9,291 bases of DNA, taken from Methylomarinum sp. Lineage in GTDB: Bacteria > Pseudomonadota > Gammaproteobacteria > Methylococcales > Methylomonadaceae. The translations under genes were made by a program, and so were the position numbers. Positions 1-5,022 of this stretch are shown here, piece after piece. Where the stretch lies: positions 1 through 9,291 of the forward strand of contig WTAG01000156.1 in assembly GCA_013139755.1 (NCBI GenBank), given 5' to 3'. The notes below the pieces were generated by a model. The model had not been told where the DNA came from. It did not search any database and worked only from the letters and a program-made list of their open reading frames with translations. Numbering within the stretch: the first letter of the stretch is position 1; every line of letters starts with the position of its first letter.

Positions 1-378
1 CGTATATGGTATTCAAATGGCTCACAAGCTAGAAGGTCTGGGTTAAATAGATGTGTGTAAGGAGATGGGTTAGGGTTTAGGTATTTTGTTGGTGGAAATA
101 TTGTTAATGATTATGACTTTTTTAGTAATTCAGTTCAGAATGTACTTAATGGTTCTAGGAGCGTTGATGAATTTTTTTGTAAGATGGGCTTTCCAAATAT
201 ATTAGTTTATTCAAAACGTTTGAATTATGTTAATCACACGGACTATAAGTTACCTTCTTGGTTTGAAGCTGAATTTTGGGCATTATTAGAAAAGAAAGAC
301 CTTTTATATGAGACTAGTGCTTATCAGTTAAAGTTTTATAAATTTAATAGTAGGCAGCTTAAAGGTGGTTGCGATTGA
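1..378 (+). pseudogene. 3' part of an unrecognised gene, interrupted near the window edge
   Basis: The frame beginning at position 1 is open except for a TAA at 58-60, and then runs uninterrupted from 61 to the TGA at 376-378 (about 105 residues). No ATG, GTG or TTG occurs in this frame between the TAA and the ATG at 184, and that ATG has no ribosome binding site. A 64-residue gene starting at 184 is therefore unlikely; this is more plausibly the C-terminal part of a longer protein. A second frame is open over positions 2-43 and ends at TAA 44-46, so a frameshift between about 43 and 61, or a nonsense change at 58-60, would explain the pattern. The peptide is soluble-looking, rich in aromatic residues (for example PSWFEAEFWALLEKKDLLYE near its end), with no signal or membrane segment. 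I do not recognise the family. Its position suggests a former polysaccharide-cluster gene. Confidence 0.45.
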
Positions 379-469
379 AAATTATCATGGTTTAATCTAA
401 TAGAGTGTTCTAGAATGCTTTGTTTTTTTGTTGAATGCATTTTTTTTATTATTAATAAGGATTTAGGTG

Positions 470-2353
470 ATGTGTGGTATTGCAGGGGGGCTTGGGTTTC
501 TAGAGAAATCTGTATTAGAAAAAATGGCTTTAAAGATGAGTCACCGTGGACCAGATAATTTGTCTTTTGAATCATTTAACGATGTGCATTTGGCCCATGT
601 TAGGTTGAGTATAATTGATTTGTCAGAATTGAGTAATCAACCTATTTGGGATTGTACATCAAGAGCATGCATTACTTTTAATGGTGAGATTTATAACTAC
701 CAAGCTTTGAGGGATGAGCTAATCAGTTTGGGATTTAAGTTCAAATCAAAAGGTGATGCCGAAGTACTATTAAACCTGTATTTACATTATGGAGAGGGGT
801 TGTTTGAAAAGTTAAATGGCATTTTCTCATTTGCTATATGGGATGCTGAAAAAGAGGAGTTGCTGGTTGCTAGAGATCATTTTGGTGTTAAGCCATTATA
901 TTATACTGAAAATGAGCAAGGCTTTTATTTTGCTAGTGAAATGAAATCTTTGCTCGAAATTAACTCAGTTAAAAGAGATTTTAATTATGATGCTTTATAC
1001 CGCACGCTGATTTTTCTTTATAGTCCAGGTTCAGGTACTCTATTGAAAGATATCAAAAAGATTGAGCCTGGACATTTTGTTCGAGTTAAAGATAAAAAAG
1101 TCATAGAGTGCTGTGAATTTTGGCGCTGGCCTGATTATCAGCCCCAAGGTACAAATGCCGAAGAACTTGCTGATGGTGTACTCGATACCCTACAGAATTC
1201 AGTTAAGGATCAACTTGTTGCAGATGTGCCGGTGGGGGCTTTTTTGTCCGGCGGTCTGGATTCCAGTTTGCTGGTAGCGCTGGCAAATGAAAATAAAGAC
1301 CTTAATATAAAATGTTTTACCATTGATACAACCGATGGTGCGAGTAAAAATGACGGTTTTGAAGATGACTTACCTTATGCAAAAAAAGTAGCTGAATTTT
1401 TAGATGTAGATCTGGATATATTAAATGCCACACCGGACATTGTTAAACAACTACCCGAAATGATTTATCACCTCGATGAGTTACAAGCTGATCCTGCACC
1501 GTTGAATGTGATGATGATTTGTAGGCAAGCGAAAGAAAAAGGTATTAAGGTGCTATTGTCAGGGGCTGGTGGTGATGATGTTTTTAGCGGTTACCGTAGA
1601 CATTTCGCGATTAAATTTGAACGTTATTGGGGCTGGTTGCCCTGTCCTGCACGTTCATGGTTAAAAAAAATAACATCTGCTTTACCAAAAGAAAAGCCAG
1701 CATTTAGGCGATTATCCAAAGCATTTTTCTATGCGGATATGACAGCTAATGAACGATTATTATCTTATTTTTACTGGATAGATCCTGCTGTGGTAAGAGA
1801 GTTGTTTAATGACGAGGTTAAACAACAGATTTCAGAGAAACCTATGAAATTTATTTATGAACAGCTCGATTCTTTGCCTTATGATGACCCTTTGGAAAAA
1901 ATGTTGTTTCTCGAACGTTCTTACTTTCTGGTCGATCATAATTTTAATTATACTGATAAAATGAGCATGGCTTATGGGGTTGAGGTCAGAGTACCCTTTC
2001 TGGATCGTAGGGTGGTCAATTATGCGGCAGGTATTCCATCGAAATTTAAGCAGAATGGTCGAGTGGGTAAATGGATACTTAAAAAAGCGGCTGAATCAAA
2101 GTTACCAAAATCAATTATTTACCGACCAAAATCAGGTTTTGGTGCCCCACTAAGAGAGTGGCTAAAAGGAGATTTGGTGCCATTGGTTGATGACTATTTA
2201 AGTGAAGGTAAAATATCTGCTAGGGGAGTTTTTAATCCTGATAAGGTGCGAGAATTAATCGATCTGGATCGTAACGGAAAAGAAGATTACTCATATCCTA
2301 TTTTCGCTTTGCTTTGTTTTGAAGTATGGTGTGAGCAGTTTATAGGCAAATGA
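470..2353 (+). CDS. Asparagine-synthase-family glutamine amidotransferase, probably a sugar-carboxylate amidating enzyme (WbpS-like)
   Basis: The 627-residue protein has the two-domain AsnB layout. Residues 2-165 form a class II glutaminase domain: nucleophile Cys2, RGPD at 26-29, RLSIIDL at 45-51, FNGEIYNY at 70-77, D96/E98 and RDHFGVKPLYY at 135-145. Residues 235-600 form the ATP-dependent synthetase domain: PP-loop SGGLDSS at 260-266, LSGAGGDDVFSGY at 363-375, and DKMSMAYGVEVRVPFLD at 496-512. All catalytic elements look intact. The start is ATG 470, not the in-frame GTG at 467, because Cys must follow the initiator Met; ATAAGGA at 456-461 gives good spacing. The family transfers glutamine ammonia to an adenylated carboxylate. 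In polysaccharide loci such enzymes are thought to make uronamide sugars, as proposed for WbpS of Pseudomonas aeruginosa. A housekeeping asparagine synthetase is less likely given the context and the variant SGAGGDD motif. An IS begins just after its stop codon. Confidence 0.9.
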   Translation: MCGIAGGLGFLEKSVLEKMALKMSHRGPDNLSFESFNDVHLAHVRLSIIDLSELSNQPIWDCTSRACITFNGEIYNYQALRDELISLGFKFKSKGDAEVLLNLYLHYGEGLFEKLNGIFSFAIWDAEKEELLVARDHFGVKPLYYTENEQGFYFASEMKSLLEINSVKRDFNYDALYRTLIFLYSPGSGTLLKDIKKIEPGHFVRVKDKKVIECCEFWRWPDYQPQGTNAEELADGVLDTLQNSVKDQLVADVPVGAFLSGGLDSSLLVALANENKDLNIKCFTIDTTDGASKNDGFEDDLPYAKKVAEFLDVDLDILNATPDIVKQLPEMIYHLDELQADPAPLNVMMICRQAKEKGIKVLLSGAGGDDVFSGYRRHFAIKFERYWGWLPCPARSWLKKITSALPKEKPAFRRLSKAFFYADMTANERLLSYFYWIDPAVVRELFNDEVKQQISEKPMKFIYEQLDSLPYDDPLEKMLFLERSYFLVDHNFNYTDKMSMAYGVEVRVPFLDRRVVNYAAGIPSKFKQNGRVGKWILKKAAESKLPKSIIYRPKSGFGAPLREWLKGDLVPLVDDYLSEGKISARGVFNPDKVRELIDLDRNGKEDYSYPIFALLCFEVWCEQFIGK

Positions 2354-2359
2354 TTCATC

Positions 2360-2363
2360 TTAA
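2360..2363. repeat. Left TTAA target-site duplication of the IS5-family element
   Basis: TTAA directly precedes the left inverted repeat and is matched by TTAA at 3536-3539. Four-base duplications of YTAR type are characteristic of the IS5 subgroup. Confidence 0.85.
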
Positions 2364-2380
2364 GGAAGCTCAGATTAAGT
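2364..2380 (+). repeat. Left terminal inverted repeat of the IS
   Basis: GGAAGCTC is identical in both ends. Aligning 17 bases of the left end with the reverse complement of 3519-3535 gives 13 matches by eye, with mismatches at positions 9, 12, 13 and 16. These ends are where the transposase would bind and cut. Confidence 0.8.
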
Positions 2381-2390
2381 CACCCTAAAA

Positions 2391-3392
2391 ATGAGATTAT
2401 ATGACTTTATCCCTGATGCAACGGCACCTACTAAAATGAAACAATTAAGCTTCGCCACATTAGCCTATGAAAACAAAAAGAAGCTAACGAAACGAGAAAA
2501 ATTTCTGAATGAAATGGAAACAGTTGTTCCTTGGAGTCGAGCAATAAAATTAATTGTGCCACATTACCCTAAAGCAAAAAAAGGTCGAAAACCTATGCTG
2601 CTAGAGGTGATGTTACGCATTTATTTTCTACAGCAATGGTATGGCTTATCAGACCCAGCCGCCGAAGAGACGCTATACGATATAGAATCAATGCGCAGAT
2701 TTGCAGGGCTAGAACTAGGAGAAGATGCGATACCCGATGAAACAACCATATTGAATTTTCGCCATCTGCTCGAAAAGCACAAACTTACCAGTGCTATTTT
2801 TGAAGATGTGAAAGCCTATTTGGAAGAGCAAGGTCTTTTATTGGCAGGTGGAAGTTTCGTAGATGCCACGATTATTCATGCGTCATCATCAACCAAAAAT
2901 AAAGATAAAAAACGTGACCCTGAAATGAGCTCAACCTAGAAAGGCAGTACTTGGCATTTTGGTATGAAAGATCATATCAGTGTTGATGCGAAAAGTGGTT
3001 TGATACATACGGTAGGTATTACTACAGCCAAAACACATGATGCAAAAGTTATTGACAAATTAATCAGGGAAAAGGATAAAGTTATCTTTGGCGACAAAGG
3101 TTATGTGAGAGACAAACTCAAAAAAGCAGCACGAGAAGCAGGTGTTTATTGGGCTGTACTAGACAAAGCCAAACCCAATAAGAAACTCTCTGCTACACAG
3201 AAAAAGCGGAATAAAAAACATGCCTCAGTGAGGGCCAAAGTAGAGCACCCTTTCAGGATTATAAAATGCCAATTTGGCTATAGAAAAACCTGTTATCGTG
3301 GACTGAAGAAAAATGCAGCTCACGTATTTTCACTGATGGCACTGGCTAATTTATACCAAGTGGGGCATCAAATAATGATGCAAGCAGGATAG
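2391..3392 (+). pseudogene. IS5-family DDE transposase, interrupted by an in-frame TAG
   Basis: A single 334-codon frame encodes a complete IS5-type transposase except for TAG at 2937-2939 (codon 183). Reading continues in the same frame on both sides, so this is a nonsense change and not a frameshift. The product would be a 182-residue N-terminal part plus a remnant. The N-terminal region (about residues 50-130, GRKPMLLEVMLRIYFLQQWY to ILNFRHLLEKH) matches the DUF772 DNA-binding domain. The catalytic triad is visible as D158 (SFVDATII), D235 (VIFGDKGY) and E285 (RAKVEHPFR). The stop lies between D158 and D235, so neither fragment has the whole triad. The context (ST-stop-KGSTWHFGMKDH) suggests that a Lys AAG became TAG, since relatives usually read KKG there. 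An ATG at 2964 opens the second half but has no suitably spaced ribosome binding site. No strong Shine-Dalgarno precedes ATG 2391 either. Confidence 0.88.
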
Positions 3393-3405
3393 ATTTGCTC
3401 AAAAA

Positions 3406-3440
3406 TGCCATTAATAGGTGTTTTTCATCTATTAATGGTA
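3406..3440 (-). terminator. Hairpin inside the IS, terminator-like on the minus strand
   Basis: Arms at 3406-3420 and 3426-3440 pair over 15 base pairs (core CCATTAATAG with CTATTAATGG; two G-T pairs) around a TTTTT loop. Reading the minus strand, the stem is followed directly by TTTTT (the complement of AAAAA at 3401-3405), which is the form of an intrinsic terminator. On the plus strand the stem is followed by ATAAAACG, so it is a poor terminator for the transposase. The stem is AT-rich and therefore only moderately stable. It would face transcripts leaving the convergent beta-helix gene and keep them out of the transposase gene. Confidence 0.5.
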
Positions 3441-3518
3441 ATAAAACGGATAATCAGGTAAATATATGATGTCTTTTTTTTAAAAATGTCATTGGTCAGT
3501 TTTGACTGTTTAAACACC

Positions 3519-3535
3519 AATTTTTCAGAGCTTCC
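3519..3535 (-). repeat. Right terminal inverted repeat of the IS
   Basis: The plus strand ends in GAGCTTCC; its reverse complement GGAAGCTC is identical to the first eight bases of the left end at 2364. The 126 bases from the transposase stop to this repeat hold the hairpin at 3406-3440 and otherwise nothing recognisable. Confidence 0.8.
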
Positions 3536-3539
3536 TTAA
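3536..3539. repeat. Right TTAA target-site duplication of the IS
   Basis: TTAA follows the right inverted repeat and equals the TTAA at 2360-2363. It lies one base short of the stop codon (complement of 3541-3543) of the minus-strand beta-helix gene, so the insertion just missed that gene. Confidence 0.85.
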
Positions 3540-3540
3540 T

Positions 3541-4767
3541 TTATTTTATATTATCTTCATTTATTATGGTTGAAAAGGGTTTGACATGGGAATAATCCTT
3601 TATTCTTTTGTCTAGTTTTAAAAAGTTATTAAAATAAATATTATCATCTTTATTTACATTTTCAACTATTGAGCTCGCGTGCATATATATATTTTTTCTC
3701 AAGTTATTCCTTTCTCCTCCTTTGTTTTTTGATTTGTCATCTGGATTTTCCTGTACTCCCTTATGAAAGATATTATTTGAAATAATTAAATCTTTAAATA
3801 TAGTGTTTTTGTTAAAGGCGATTGACCATGAATCATTATTTAGGAATATATTGTTTTTAATTTCTATAGTTTTGTAACTTGACATCGGTTTAAAATACAA
3901 TGCACTTGTAATGTCATCCGATATTAGATTGTTAGTGATTTTAAGCTTTTTATTGTTGCCACCGATTGCAATCCCATAGCATGAACCTGCGATAATTTGA
4001 TTTGAATCGATAATGGTATTCTGTAAGTTAGATAATGTCATGCCATCGCCAGAAGTCCCATTACCTGAAAATAATATTTTATTATTATTTACTGTAACAT
4101 TGTTTGCATAAGAGAAAACAATATTGCCAAAAGAGTTTCTATAAAAATAATTGTCTTTTATTTCTCCGGAAAAATAATGTAGATAAAGAACTGCATGTAA
4201 ATTGTTAAAGTTATTACCTATTATATGAATGGAGTCATAATTTGATGAATCCATTGTTGCTGGTTTTGTATAAGTCCATATAAAACCAGAAGAATATTTA
4301 TCAAGAGAATAAATAGTATTATGTTTTACATTAATATTACGTTTCGTTTTATTGTGATATATTTTAAACAAAAAGTCCAAAGGGCCATTTACATTAGCTT
4401 TTAAATTAGTATTTTCACCAAATAAAGCTACGATATTATTATTTAACAGATCTAAATTGGCTTTTTTTAATAAAATTTCACTGTTTTGAATAATGTTACA
4501 GTTTTTAATTGTATTAACCTCTCCATTGTCTAGTGTGAGAGGCTTGTCGATTAACAGGTATTTGTCACTATCTTTACAGTCAATATTTATGCTTTTAGCA
4601 TTTGTTTCTATTGTAATATTTGGTTTGTTGCAGAATGAATTTTTAAAATTTTGAATATTCGATTTTTTAATCCACGTAAACTTATCCAAATTAGTGCAAT
4701 ACTTATCTGCGTTTGCAAACGCAACATTGCAGCCTAAATAAATAAATAATATAAAAACTTTAGTCAT
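3541..4767 (-). CDS. Secreted right-handed parallel beta-helix protein, possible polysaccharide lyase or epimerase
   Basis: The 408-residue protein starts with a Sec signal peptide: MTK, a hydrophobic core at about residues 4-13, and a likely signal peptidase I site after VAFA (residue 18) or ANA (residue 20). From about residue 45 to 345 it is made of repeated short strands ending in Asn ladders (NNNIV, GNNFNN, KDNYFYRN, NNNKI, DSNQI, TNNLI, KNNIF, SNNIF). These are the turns of a parallel beta-helix as in pectate-lyase-like and NosD-like proteins. A GDGMTLSNLQNTIIDSN stretch followed by YGIAIGG is typical of this fold. No catalytic residues can be assigned, so lyase, C5-epimerase, depolymerase or a non-enzymatic role all remain possible. 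AGGGAGA lies just upstream of the ATG. The gene opposes all its neighbours. G+C is about 22-23% in two 60-base lines I counted, against 33-40% in two lines of the amidotransferase gene, which suggests separate acquisition. Confidence 0.8.
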   Translation of the reverse strand: MTKVFILFIYLGCNVAFANADKYCTNLDKFTWIKKSNIQNFKNSFCNKPNITIETNAKSINIDCKDSDKYLLIDKPLTLDNGEVNTIKNCNIIQNSEILLKKANLDLLNNNIVALFGENTNLKANVNGPLDFLFKIYHNKTKRNINVKHNTIYSLDKYSSGFIWTYTKPATMDSSNYDSIHIIGNNFNNLHAVLYLHYFSGEIKDNYFYRNSFGNIVFSYANNVTVNNNKILFSGNGTSGDGMTLSNLQNTIIDSNQIIAGSCYGIAIGGNNKKLKITNNLISDDITSALYFKPMSSYKTIEIKNNIFLNNDSWSIAFNKNTIFKDLIISNNIFHKGVQENPDDKSKNKGGERNNLRKNIYMHASSIVENVNKDDNIYFNNFLKLDKRIKDYSHVKPFSTIINEDNIK

Positions 4768-4935
4768 CTATTTCTCCCTTATTTGGATTTTTTCTTAGTT
4801 ATCTATCAAGATTTTAAAACAGAATTTAATAGGTGATTTTTTGTATAAATATCACTATTCTCAAATTAGTCTGATATTAACATTTGTTGGGGATTTTATG
4901 TGGAAAATATGTATTGTTTTTAACAAAATAGTTCT

Positions 4936-4949
4936 TTGGTACTTGGTAC
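4936..4949 (+). repeat. Tandem 7-bp direct repeat TTGGTAC x2 upstream of the -10 box
   Basis: TTGGTAC occurs twice head to tail, followed by TT. It covers the place where a -35 element should lie for the TATAAT at 4969-4974. It could be a binding site for a regulator, or it could be chance; two copies of seven bases in AT-rich DNA are weak evidence. Confidence 0.3.
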
Positions 4950-4968
4950 TTAGAGGCTGATATTAGGT

Positions 4969-4974
4969 TATAAT
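4969..4974 (+). promoter_or_regulatory. Probable -10 box of the oxidoreductase-heparinase-glycosyltransferase operon
   Basis: A perfect TATAAT lies 49 bases upstream of the GTG start of the oxidoreductase gene, which would give a leader of about 40 bases. At a spacing of 17 bases the -35 position reads GTACTT, a poor match to TTGACA. TTGGTA is present but at a spacing of 20. There is no TG dinucleotide for an extended -10. The promoter is therefore either weak or dependent on an activator. Confidence 0.45.
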
Positions 4975-5022
4975 GCTCAAAAAAAATTGATCCCATAATG
5001 AGTGATATAAAGGATGTAAGTT

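Larger units (their letters stand above)
2364..3535 (+). mobile_element. IS5-family insertion sequence (IS5 subgroup), complete ends, 1172 bp
   Basis: The element is bounded by imperfect terminal inverted repeats (GGAAGCTCAGA at the left; the reverse complement of the right end reads GGAAGCTCTGA) and by TTAA on both sides. It contains one long DDE transposase frame in the same orientation as the upstream amidotransferase gene, broken by one TAG. Length, end sequence, four-base duplication and transposase type all agree with the IS5 subgroup. The flanking duplications show simple insertion with no later rearrangement at this site. I cannot name the exact IS without a database comparison. Confidence 0.9.
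4768..5022. other. Divergent intergenic region between the beta-helix gene and the oxidoreductase operon
   Basis: This AT-rich region of 255 bp must hold the 5' signals of both flanking genes. On the minus strand I see the ribosome binding site AGGGAGA at 4773-4779, but no convincing -35/-10 pair. On the plus strand there is a TATAAT box at 4969-4974, a tandem TTGGTAC pair at 4936-4949, and the ribosome binding site AAAGGA at 5009-5014. A small inverted repeat, TTGTT-TTT-AACAA, lies at 4914-4926. A 61-codon minus-strand frame crosses the region but looks non-coding. Confidence 0.6.

Noticed and set aside
467..469. GTG at 467 as the start of the amidotransferase
   Set aside because: It would put an extra Met before the catalytic cysteine. 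Class II amidotransferases need Cys as residue 2, and ATG 470 has good ribosome-binding-site spacing.
379..469. Promoter for the amidotransferase gene
   Set aside because: The region is AT-rich with TTGAAT at 431-436, but no -10 box lies at an acceptable distance. Only the ribosome binding site is convincing.
336..575. 79-codon minus-strand frame
   Set aside because: It overlaps the start of the strongly supported amidotransferase gene on the other strand and has no recognisable motif.
2964..3392. A separate 142-residue gene starting at ATG 2964
   Set aside because: It is in the same frame as the first transposase part and carries its D235 and E285. It is the downstream half of one transposase broken by TAG.
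3473..3486. T8-A5 run in the right part of the IS as an intrinsic terminator for the transposase
   Set aside because: There is no GC-containing stem directly before the T run on the plus strand.
4729..4740. Lipoprotein signal (YLGC) in the beta-helix protein
   Set aside because: The -3 residue is Tyr rather than Leu, and good signal peptidase I sites (VAFA, ANA) follow shortly after. A cleaved Sec signal is more likely, though this is not certain.
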